This document shows positions 8,931 through 17,512 of a DNA stretch of 27,623 nt, one piece after another (the first letter of the stretch is position 1; the number at the start of each line of letters is the position of its first letter). The notes below the pieces were generated by a model. That model was not told where the DNA came from and did no database searches. It worked only from the letters and a program-made list of their open reading frames with translations. The translations under genes and the position numbers were made by a program. The stretch spans positions 239,404 through 267,026 of the forward strand of contig BFEA01000466.1 in assembly GCA_003427395.1 (NCBI GenBank), read 5' to 3'. This stretch comes from Chara braunii. Lineage: Eukaryota; Streptophyta; Charophyceae; Charales; Characeae.

Positions 8931-10020
8931 CTTCTTTAATCATATCGTTCAGTTCTTCCTCTGTAACCTCTCTTCCAAGCGTCTTTTCTGCCACGGCCAA
9001 AACTGCTCTCAAAGAGTGTTCAGCGCAATCATCGTCTTTCCCAATGCCTGCCTCTCTATCCGCTTCCCCTTCATTTCCAGGTTCCACTGGTACACATTCA
9101 CCTTGATCCTCTTGATTCTTCAGCAACATCTCGGGACAAGAGCCATCCACTTCTTCTCTGGCCCCTCCCTCTCGCTCTCCCTCTTCCTCCCTTTGTTTTC
9201 CAGAGACGGCCACCTCTCCTTCATGATTATCCCCGGAAGAGCTCGTGGTTTCTGCTCTTCTTTCCTTATGACAATTATTACTTTCCTCTGGATCTCGGCA
9301 GGCATCATCCCTACCTACAGGAAGAGTCCCCTCTGGATCGCGGGTCTGCTCTTCTCCTTGTTCCTCTCTATCTTTCCCATTCCTCCTCTCAGTCATATCA
9401 TGCCCCTTCCCTGGACTGCCTCCACTCTCTCCATTCCTCTCACTCTCAACCCCCACCTCTGTCCTACGCAAATCAACTCCCTGCCCCCTCTCTGCATCAC
9501 TTGTCTTCCCCCCCTCCACATCACCCGCCATTTCTCTCCCTCCTACATCACTTCCATGGCCCCTGTCCAGATCACTAGCAACCACCACATTGCCCTTCTC
9601 TGCCGATCTATCATGTGCGTTGCCGTCCATTGTTGACGATGTCATGCAGCGCTCCGCCAACCCCTCATTTCCCTCCGCATCATGGTTTGGCTCCCGAGGG
9701 CTGCGAGAACCTGGCACAGACAGCGATAGCTCAAGTCCCCGTTTCAAAGCAGCATCCTCATCTTCTTCCATTTGGTGTGTCTCATCTACTCCTGTCTGCC
9801 TGCCACCACCTGCTCTCCCGGACGGGGAACTTCTAGGGCCTCTCGAAGGGGAAGACGGCCCCCCCGCTCCTTCCACCCCTCTTGCCTCCGCCTCCTGCAG
9901 ATGATGCGTCCCACTCAGGTCACTGTCGTCTACTGATGGCAGCAGCCCTTTCAGAGCCACAAGCTTCTCCACAAGCGTGTTGTAGGAATGAGAACCAATT
10001 ATTCTACACGTGGGCTCATC
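8931..10020 (-). CDS. Exon of a MINDY/FAM63-like deubiquitinase gene (partial)
   Basis: MINDY enzymes are cysteine proteases that trim K48-linked polyubiquitin. The minus-strand exon starts after a TGTCAG acceptor (10021-10026) in phase 0. It encodes DEPTCRIIGSHSYNTLVEKL, which aligns with the segment after HGWLVDPQ in MINDY proteins (known pattern R.(I/V)G..SYN.LVE..). A long Glu/Gly/Arg-rich, probably disordered insert follows; at residues 85-101 it carries EEDEDAALKRGLELSLS, a ubiquitin-interacting-motif-like helix, as plant FAM63 proteins have an acidic LxxLxLS motif after the SYN segment. The exon ends GAAG, followed by a good donor (GTTGGT) at 8930-8925; unspliced reading adds only 23 codons before a stop. 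Length is 1090 nt (363 codons plus 1). The catalytic Cys and His exons are absent, so they are distant, lost or beyond the window. An antisense 206-codon frame (9016-9636) is a shadow. The family call is from memory, without a search. Confidence 0.68.
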
Positions 10021-10087
10021 CTGACACGCCACCAACACACCGCAAACCCATCAGGACACTATGAGGAAGGGAAACAACAGGACATAG

Positions 10088-10363
10088 AAAAAAAAAAAAA
10101 AAAAAAAAGACAACAGAGAGGGGGGGGGGGGAGACATAAAAGGCAGAAAGTGGCCTCTCTGTTACCAAAGCTGGGGGCCGCACGGCCCCACCAAGATCAT
10201 GACTACGCAGTCGTGTGTAGGGAGCAAAGGAGAAACCGTTTGAGAAAAGAGAGGAGTAGCATCTAGTCAAGAAGGTGACGACAATACTCGGGAGAGGGAC
10301 CGAAAGAGGAAGGAGAAATAAAGGTAGGAGAAAAAAAAAAAAAAAAAAAAAGACAACAAAGAG
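10088..10363 (+). repeat. Two A21 tracts with a shared downstream motif, 243 bp apart
   Basis: A21 at 10088-10108 is followed by GACAACAGAGAG and G11-12. A21 at 10331-10351 is followed by GACAACAAAGAG. The shared 3' motif shows a diverged duplication and not two chance homopolymers. Confidence 0.8.
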
Positions 10364-10804
10364 AAGGGGCCAATAACAAAGGAAAAGGAAAAGGAAAAGA
10401 AGGGGAAGCCTTGTACCGGGGTTGCCAGAACACCAAGCACGGTGTGCAGGTCAGAAAGTGGATGGCTGTGCTCTACCATCTATATGCTGTTGCTGAGGCA
10501 AACACACCAGATATCGATCCACTATAAACACAACCAAACATGCCATATGCCAACTCCGCGTCAAGAACATCCATTGAGTGAAAAGTCCAGGAGACAAAAC
10601 ACTTCCTTCTTGACATCTGGCACGTGGTGGTGCGATTTTTCATCGGAGAGCAACATCGACTAAATGCGTTAAACAGTGAACCCTGTTTTCTTTCGCCCGA
10701 TCCATTCCAAAATATGTAAGTGAGAAATTTGGCGGGGCGTTGGAGACGGTTTAACGGGTGATGCAATGCGGGAGAAGCAAAAGCTAGTTCTTTACTTTCA
10801 AACA

Positions 10805-10950
10805 AAAACATTCACTCAACCATCCATCTAGGTATATTCTTGTCAAGCCAGGTAATCACAGTTCACTCAAACATTCCAATGCAGTGCAGAAGCGGCGACA
10901 CCTGGCTCCATACTTTCCAAAACATTTGCTCAACCATGCTTCTAGGTATC
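10805..10950 (+). repeat. Direct repeat of about 30 bp, 114-115 bp apart
   Basis: AACATTCACTCAACCATCC.TCTAGGTAT (10805-10836) recurs as AACATTTGCTCAACCATGC.TCTAGGTAT (10919-10950), with looser similarity continuing through AGCCA..TAATCA. Confidence 0.7.
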
Positions 10951-11550
10951 ATCCAGCCAAATCATCGTTGTTAATCATGTCTGCCGCACAGACTGTCAGT
11001 CGCATAGGCAAAGCTCACACAACTGGGATTTGAGAAGCAAGGCTCAGGACAACATGGAAGCCAAAAGGAAGAACAATTATCAACGAGGGGGTTTGATGAG
11101 CAAGGGCACGGCAAAATAATGCAGAAAAGACAACAATATTCCCAGACTGCAATCAGACTTGCTTTCATTCACACTTTACATCCATGCAAACAGTAGCGCA
11201 GCAACTGGCGACATGCGCCCACTCAAAACTCGGAGATATGGCAACTCAGATATGGGTTCACTTTCAATGGCTATGGCGAAATAGGGCACAAACAACTCTC
11301 TGTTCGCATACAGTGGATCACCCTGGATATCCCACACGCTTCTCTCTGAACACTCACACACACACACACACTGAACACTAACTACAGCTATGGCGGCTAT
11401 GGCCACCACTACCCTATCGCTATGGCTAAACTTTGTCTTCCTTGCCCACTTCGTCCTCGGGCTCACTGCAGACCTCCTTGCACAAGTCGCTGTGGCAGCG
11501 CTTCCGCATGGCTCACGCAGGAATGAATGAATGACTGGGCGCTGCCTCTT

Positions 11551-11558
11551 GATTTATA
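11551..11558 (-). promoter_or_regulatory. TATA box of the element A 3' LTR
   Basis: TATAAATC on the minus strand, conserved at the same LTR position in both B LTRs. It marks the likely U3/R boundary just downstream. Confidence 0.65.
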
Positions 11559-11788
11559 CTTCTGCAGCTCGTTGGTCTGGCCCTTTCCCATGCCCGAAGT
11601 GCACACAGTCCCATGCGGTACTTGCTGGACTGGACCAGGACTGCCTAGGACTGGGACTGCTGACTCAGCACGGGCAGACTCCACCACTTGCCTCACCACT
11701 TGCCCACTTGCCTCAGTCTAAACGNGGGCAACTTCGAAAGGCCNCTACTGGAACCTTCCGGAANGCCGTNGACTTGGCCTTTCGTGAN

Positions 11789-11850
11789 TGTAGCAGCTAC
11801 GACTTTGACCCTTCTGGACTGTAGCAGCTACGACCTTGACCTTTCGGGAA
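11789..11850 (-). repeat. 31-bp tandem repeat in the LTR of A
   Basis: TGTAGCAGCTACGAC starts at 11789 and 11820 (plus-strand reading), followed by YTTGACCYTTC. A third, diverged unit follows as AGCTACAGCTACGAC. Each unit contains the near-palindrome GTAGC-A-GCTAC and a TTGACC core. It is absent from the B LTRs. Confidence 0.8.
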
Positions 11851-12078
11851 AGCTACAGCTACGACTTCTAGACCTGACTAAGACTCCTACTCGACAGGTC
11901 TACAGATCGAACCCCTGCTACCTATAGACCCTACGACAACCTACCAACTGTTACAAATACACAGGTCGCGGGTTCAACTCTAGGGGTCGACACAGATACT
12001 GTACACAGGTAAGGTGGGAACTAGGGATCGAGCCCTGGGATCTGCATCAGCTACTGCGAACTGGTGAATTCCGTTTCA

Positions 12079-12090
12079 CTCCCACCGGCC
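12079..12090 (-). promoter_or_regulatory. Polypurine tract of element A
   Basis: GGCCGGTGGGAG on minus, directly upstream of the LTR start TGAAACGG. It is equivalent to GGACGGCGGGAG at 21165-21176 in B, and is the expected plus-strand DNA primer site. Confidence 0.7.
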
Positions 12091-12184
12091 TAAATTCGAG
12101 GTCCTCCGAGAATAACTCAGTCCAAGGCAGGACCTTTTCCTTTCCTATCTCTCTCATAGGCTCTAACTATAGCGGGAGCTGTTT

Positions 12185-13056
12185 CTAGAAGTTCTGTTCT
12201 TGTAAACCAGCGGTCGTCTGATAAGCAAACCGGACCTTATACTGTTTCTGTGGACGACCTCTACCTCCTGTTCGGAACACATCTTCGCCTACAATGCCGT
12301 CGATGTCATATCTCCCGTCCATGTCTGGAGGGATCATGGACCATCTAGATGGAAACTGCTGACTTGTGACACACGGCAGCAACTTTGATGCGTGAAACAC
12401 AGGGTAGGTGTGGAGGTGTGCTGGTATCTCTACGGTGTAGGATGGCCCATCCTCTCTGCCCTTGACTTCTAGAACAGGCCACGAACATCTGTACGCGGGC
12501 AGTAACTTCTGCGAGATGTTCTCCTCAGGTGCAAACTCTTTGGACTTGACCCAGACCAAGTCGCCTACTTGAAACTCTGACGGGTGATGATGCTTATTCG
12601 CCTGCACTATCATGCGGTGTTGGGCCTTCCTGAGGTTCTCAACAACAGTCGCTATTTCTTTCTCATGCTGTATCGCGAACTCCCTGGTACCGGGCGGTAG
12701 CCTGTGAATCTGATCCCGGTTCAGTCCTTCAAACGGTCTACGTGGTCTAAAGGACTTGTGTAACTCGTTGGGAGTGTGACAGGTGGACAAATGCTCGCTG
12801 TTATTATATGCCCTGGCTACCTTGGGCAGCATCTCGTCCCAGTTAGTCTGATCAGGTCTAATGTACATGCGCAGAACTTGCTGCAGGATCTTGTTCATCT
12901 GTTCTGTCTGACCATTAGTCTCTGGATGGCGGCCAGACGACATCAACAACTTAGATCCATAGACTCTCATCAGCTCCTGCCAGTTCTGGCTGGTAAAGCG
13001 ACTATCTCTATCGCTAACTATGGACAACGGGACTCCATGCTCACTAACCCAAAAAT
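12185..13056 (-). pseudogene. pol: Element A integrase, C-terminal part (after B insertion), with chromodomain-like end
   Basis: Integrase joins retroelement cDNA to host DNA. This fragment starts at the B insertion point (13056), within the codons for WVSE, and continues through SIVSDRDSRF (second catalytic Asp) and HPETNGQTEQ (catalytic Glu). It then covers the GPY-type C-terminal region (VGDLVWVK, YPVFHASKLLP) and a chromodomain-like tail (YDIDGIVGEDV, YKVRFAY). A deletion of about 10 bp in the tail near 12218, relative to B at about 21030-21040, shifts the frame and ends it at 12185. The N-terminal half of the same integrase is at 23591-23964. Without B the frame would read straight through the junction. 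Confidence 0.85.
13053..13056. other. Target-site duplication, left copy (element B in element A)
   Basis: AAAT (or AAAAT from 13052) precedes the B 5' LTR start TGAAACGG at 13057. The partner is ATTT at 23961-23964 (read as AAAT after undoing the inversion), next to the B LTR end TGATTGCA. The terminal A makes 4 or 5 bp indistinguishable; 5 bp is usual for Ty3/Gypsy. Confidence 0.75.
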
Positions 13057-13712
13057 TGAAACGGTTTTCACCTTTTAGCAGTAGCGGATGCAGTACCCAG
13101 GGTTCGATCCCTAGACCTCACCCTACCTATGTACAGTATCTGTATAGATCCCGAGAATTGAACCTGTGACCTGTGCATTCGCAGATAGTTGGTGGGTCTG
13201 TCGTAGGTCCATAGGCAGTACAGGTTCGATCTGTAGGTCTATAGCGTAGAAGTCTTAGTGAGTTCCGGAAGCTTAGCTGTAGACCTTCTAGAAGGTAGGC
13301 AAGTGGGCAAGTGGTCAAGTGGCGAGGCAAGTGGTGGACTAAACCGCAGTGCAACAGCAGTACAACGTCGGCAGGATAGCGGTGAGTCCACAGTCAGTCA
13401 GCGGAAGGTCCAGTCAGTCCCAGTCCGGTCCAGCAAGTACCACAGGGGGACTGTGAGCACCAAGGGCCGATGGCAAAGGGCAGACCAACGAGTTTATGAA
13501 GTATAAATCAAGAGGCAGTGCCCAGCCATTCATTCATTCCTGCGTGAGCCATGCGGAAGCGCTGCCACAGCGACTTGTGCAAGGAGGTCTGCAGATGAGC
13601 CCGGAGGACGCAGTGGGCACAAGAGGAGGAGTTAGCATAGCGATAGGTTAGAGGCAGCCATAGCTGCCATAGCTGTAGTTAGTAGTGAGTGTGTGTGTGT
13701 GCTCGAGTGTTA
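13057..13712 (+). repeat. 5' LTR of element B (first 656 bp, truncated by gap)
   Basis: Starts TGAAACGGTTTTCACC at the insertion point in A's integrase. It contains T-arm-like hairpins (13099-13112, 13220-13234), the TATA box at 13502-13508, the CATTCATTCATTCCTGCGTG block and a GT repeat just before the Ns. The corresponding 3' LTR implies that about 201 bp of this LTR, and the primer binding site, are hidden in the gap. Confidence 0.9.
13502..13508 (+). promoter_or_regulatory. TATA box of the element B 5' LTR
   Basis: TATAAAT in GAAGTATAAATCAAG, conserved with 24376-24369 and 11558-11551. This is the probable promoter of the B genomic RNA. Confidence 0.65.
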
Positions 13713-14593
13713 NNNNNNNNNNNNNNNNNNNNNNNNNNNNNNNNNNNNNNNNNNNNNNNNNNNNNNNNNNNNNNNNNNNNNNNNNNNNNNNNNNNNNNNN
13801 NNNNNNNNNNNNNNNNNNNNNNNNNNNNNNNNNNNNNNNNNNNNNNNNNNNNNNNNNNNNNNNNNNNNNNNNNNNNNNNNNNNNNNNNNNNNNNNNNNNN
13901 NNNNNNNNNNNNNNNNNNNNNNNNNNNNNNNNNNNNNNNNNNNNNNNNNNNNNNNNNNNNNNNNNNNNNNNNNNNNNNNNNNNNNNNNNNNNNNNNNNNN
14001 NNNNNNNNNNNNNNNNNNNNNNNNNNNNNNNNNNNNNNNNNNNNNNNNNNNNNNNNNNNNNNNNNNNNNNNNNNNNNNNNNNNNNNNNNNNNNNNNNNNN
14101 NNNNNNNNNNNNNNNNNNNNNNNNNNNNNNNNNNNNNNNNNNNNNNNNNNNNNNNNNNNNNNNNNNNNNNNNNNNNNNNNNNNNNNNNNNNNNNNNNNNN
14201 NNNNNNNNNNNNNNNNNNNNNNNNNNNNNNNNNNNNNNNNNNNNNNNNNNNNNNNNNNNNNNNNNNNNNNNNNNNNNNNNNNNNNNNNNNNNNNNNNNNN
14301 NNNNNNNNNNNNNNNNNNNNNNNNNNNNNNNNNNNNNNNNNNNNNNNNNNNNNNNNNNNNNNNNNNNNNNNNNNNNNNNNNNNNNNNNNNNNNNNNNNNN
14401 NNNNNNNNNNNNNNNNNNNNNNNNNNNNNNNNNNNNNNNNNNNNNNNNNNNNNNNNNNNNNNNNNNNNNNNNNNNNNNNNNNNNNNNNNNNNNNNNNNNN
14501 NNNNNNNNNNNNNNNNNNNNNNNNNNNNNNNNNNNNNNNNNNNNNNNNNNNNNNNNNNNNNNNNNNNNNNNNNNNNNNNNNNNNNNNNNNNNN
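13713..14593. other. Assembly gap of 881 Ns
   Basis: The gap starts inside the B 5' LTR just past its GT microsatellite and ends inside the 5' leader, so it hides the LTR end, the primer binding site and the start of the leader. Long open frames reported across it would be artefacts of the Ns. Confidence 0.98.
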
Positions 14594-15500
14594 GCCATAG
14601 CTGACTGGAGGGTTGACCGAGAGGGTTGACCGGAGGTGTTGACCAGCATTACTAGAGTTGACCGGGGGTTGACCGAGGGTTGACTGCAAAGTTGACCGGC
14701 GTTGACCAAGACCGTTGATCAAGACTTTGACCAAGCTGGAGTTGGTAACATCTCCCCAAGCCCTTAGCCTACCCCTTGCCCTATGGATGTGCACATACCC
14801 CTTGGTACTTGCTGAGTACAGTCTGTCTGTCTATTCTTTCTGCATTGAGTCTCGTCTGTCCTAGGTCATAGTACTCTGTGGATGAAGGATAGGGCTTGGA
14901 TGATGAAACCCTAGTCTGACCTTGTAGGGCTAAGACTGTGGCTGATCCAACTTTCCAGGGGGGCATAACCCTCCCAAGGACCGGTGCTGACCGGCTGGAA
15001 ACGGTTGGTAGGACTCAGTGGGCCTGAACGGCAGTTAGGGCTGACACACCAAGCAGTCTGTAAGTGTTGAGGGCCTGTTTGAACCACTCCCCTACTGGAC
15101 CAAGTAAGGCTGAGGATCTGTGTCTGACGACTCGACTGTCCCGGAGGTCAAACCCTCCCAAGGACCGGTACAGACCAGCGGGCTGCTCGGTGTGGCACAG
15201 TAGGCCGGAAAGGCTGAGTTGTGGGCTGAAAGCACAGACAGAACCAAGCTGATCACGTCGTCCTGTCTGCGACATTAAAGAATTCTTGAGGAGTTACGGG
15301 GGATCTCCTTCAATGCCTCCTGATCAGCCACTGGTTCAGTAGTGACAGCCATAGCATAGGTCTAGGCTAGAGACCATAGTTGACAGGGTCCTTGTCAGGA
15401 TTCTGTGGGTTCTTAGATTGAGTCTATAGGTTTGTTAGTCAGGGGTCAGAGTCTACGTGGTGAGGTCTGGAACCACTAACCCGGTTGTACACTTATCACC
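14594..15500 (+). promoter_or_regulatory. 5' leader (untranslated region) of element B
   Basis: Non-coding sequence of more than 900 nt between LTR and gag. It opens with an array of TTGACC motifs (14612-14732). It contains a diverged duplication with a 184-bp offset (AACCCTCCCAAGGACCGGT at 14967 and 15151) that the leader of A lacks. Conserved blocks shared with A (GGATGTGCACA, GATGAAGGATAGGGC, CGGGCTGCTCGGTGTGGCAC, TAGAGACCATAGTTGACAGG) suggest selected RNA functions such as packaging or dimerisation. That role is inference. Confidence 0.7.
14612..14732 (+). promoter_or_regulatory. Array of TTGACC (W-box-like) motifs in the B leader
   Basis: In 121 bp I count eight TTGACC, one TTGACT and one TTGATC, most preceded by G and spaced about 10-20 bp. 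TTGAC[C/T] is the core bound by WRKY factors. The same array, more extensive, is in the leader of A (27322-27520). Confidence 0.6.
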
Positions 15501-17512
15501 ATGGTTGGGACCCGTAGTGGGTTAGAGACTAGCCCCTATAGTAAGGAGCAGCAAGAAAAGATGGCCACCTTAGTCCAAGAGAATAGGGAGAGAAAAGAAC
15601 GTGAGAAGCAAGCGAAGCTAAAGGCTATCGCAGACGAGCAGGCGGCGAAGATGAAAAGGTTTGAGGAGATGAAGAGAGTACAACAAGAGGAGGAAGAAAG
15701 AAGAAAAGCTGCTGAAGCAGAAGCGGCAGCAGAAGAAGAGAAAGAGAGAATGAGGATTGAGAGTGGAGAAGGGAGCAGTGGTGGCACGATGAAGTGGGAG
15801 ACAGATACTGAGCTGGAGAAGAAGATCAGCGAGTGGGTCGCTAATTTATCGTTGGGGGAAGACGAGGAGGCGGAGTCATATGTGACTAAGGATGAGAAGG
15901 CTGCACTGGCCGCTGAGCTAGCAGCCATGACGGACCCGATGGAACGAAGAAAGAGGGAAGACGAGCAAAAGTTAGCATGCAAGCTGAGATGAAGAGGGAG
16001 AAGAAGAGGAGGAGAGAGGAAGTGAATAAGATGACCGCAGCAATGGCAAAGGTGCAGGAGTGTAGAGCGGAGGTGCTGACCCAGCCAGATGATAAGGCCA
16101 AGTGGGACAAGGTACTGGGCTATCTAGAGGTGTTGAGCAAGGCCTGGATGGAGGAGCACCAGGCAAGCTGGAGCCAGGATGTAGTGTTGAGTGCCATGCG
16201 GTCCGGTTTCAGGGATTTTGCGCGCGAAATCGTCACCCACATTGGGGGCGAAGTCAAACAGTTGAGGGACAATGTAGGGAAGTTTTGTGAGGGCGCCATT
16301 CAGGGTGCCAAAGCTGCAGCCGTTGTAGAAGGAGAGGCCAGACCCCGTAAGGACCCAGTGAAACTTAAGTTCCCAGATGCGTACGGGGGAAAGAAGGAAT
16401 AAAACTTTGACAACTGGGAAGCCAGTGTCAATGGTTATATTTACTTACAGCACATCCTGATTGAGGAACAAGTCCTCGTGGCCTTCCAGGCCCTCAAAGA
16501 TGAAGCGGCTAGTTTCGCCAGGTCTCTTGCGCATACAGCCGGTTGTGAAAACAACCTGGTTGCATATTCCAAAGTCACCCCTCTTTCCCAATTCCTCAAG
16601 CTCCTCAAGGAGCGTTTCGCTGACCCAACGCGAGGCATTAGAGCCTCTGACAAGCTGCAAACGATCCACTCACGGCAGTGGAGGAGTGCCAGGGCACTCA
16701 AGGGTACCATGGANGANTTAGTGGNCGTCCCNGNCCATGGGGTCACNNAGACCCAATTGGTCCAATTGTTTTATCGTGCCATACCAGAGGCCCTGCGTGG
16801 GCATTTCTTTGACAAGTCTCAACAGGCCGGCATCACATATGATGCATTGAGTAGGGAAGTCGTCCTGTACGAGTCAAAGTCCATGCCAGTTACCACCTTC
16901 TGGCACAAGGACTTGGAGAAGGGAAAAGGGTGGAAAGGGCGTACCATCTCCGTCCAAGTCAAGGCCAAGGATCATATGATCCTTACCTTAGAGGAAGGTG
17001 GTACTGATGAGGTCCCATATAGTCAGATAGAGTGGGGCCTCGAGGATGATGGCAGTAGTGTGGGGCAAGGGAGGTCCTATGCTGCTGTTGCGGCTGGAGG
17101 GAAGCAACAAGGTAGAGGAGGAGGCCAGGGCCAAAGGGGCCAGGCCATGGGAGGCCGTGTGCCGGGCGCACAGGGGGTTGGCGGACAAGGAAACCGCCAA
17201 GCGGAAGGTAGGGGTCAAGGTCCCCCGTTAAATCGCCAGGGTAATCGGTCCCCACAGCGAGGAGGTGGAAGGGCACCTCAAGGAGGCTGGCACCTAGGCT
17301 TGCCACAGGGCAAGCCTTGGGAAGATCTGGGCTTAAAGCGATTATGGCAGGAACGCGTGAACATGGGTCAGTGCGTATTCTGTGGTGACCCGGCGCACGT
17401 AATTAAATTTTGTCCAAAGTATAGACAAGCCCGTTGGGCTGCTCAGCAGTCAAAAGGCAGCCGCCGGTACAGGTCGCAACTGCCCCTAATTCCAGGCCAT
17501 GTGGAGAAGTGA
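15501..17512 (+). pseudogene. gag: Element B gag, with frameshift and nonsense lesion
   Basis: Gag forms the cytoplasmic particle that packages element RNA. ATG at 15501 (MVGTRSG) matches the gag start of A (MVDTRSG). Residues about 15-95 form a highly charged Glu/Lys/Arg/Ala-rich coiled coil. After WVANLSLGEDEE the frame shifts near 15970-15990 and continues as REKKRRREEVNK. TAA at 16400-16402 replaces the Glu codon seen in A (KKEENFDNW). The capsid-like core follows (FQALKDEAASFA, QFLKLLKERF, GHFFDKSQQ), then a Gly/Arg/Gln-rich RNA-binding-type stretch and a CCHC zinc knuckle (17372-17413, CVFCGDPAHVIKFC). Gag ends at 17512, overlapping pol. Ns at 16714-16748 obscure about ten residues. As assembled no full-length Gag is possible. 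Confidence 0.9.

Larger units (their letters stand above)
10021..11147. other. Presumed intron or flank of the MINDY-like gene, repeat-bearing
   Basis: No exon that would precede the MINDY-like exon is visible here on the minus strand. The stretch contains two A21 tracts each followed by GACAACARAGAG (10088-10131 and 10331-10363) and a roughly 30-bp direct repeat (10805-10836 and 10919-10950). Retroelement A begins at 11148. If the gene is intact, its upstream exons should lie beyond element A, making the retroelements part of a giant intron; this is inference. Confidence 0.4.
11148..12078 (-). repeat. 3' LTR of element A (931 bp)
   Basis: Read on minus, it begins TGAAACGG right after a polypurine tract (12090-12079) and ends TGATTGCA at 11148, giving canonical TG...CA ends. 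It is homologous along its length to the B LTRs (13057-13712; 21177-21291 with 23965-24706). It contains a TATA box, the conserved block CATTCATTCATTCCTGCGTG and a (TG)n tract. It is about 74 bp longer than the B LTR, mostly through 31-bp tandem repeats at 11789-11850. Six Ns lie at 11725-11788. Confidence 0.9.

Noticed and set aside
9016-9636. 206-codon plus-strand frame, and 9590-9904
   Set aside because: Antisense shadows of the MINDY-like exon, whose minus-strand frame has recognisable family motifs and good splice sites.
14741-14753. TGGTAACATCTC as a primer binding site (initiator Met tRNA type)
   Set aside because: Only partly matches TGGTATCAGAGC, is not conserved in the leader of A, and lies far from the LTR end, which is hidden in the gap.
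13648-14794. Open frames of 303-371 codons on both strands
   Set aside because: They consist almost wholly of the 881-N gap and are artefacts.
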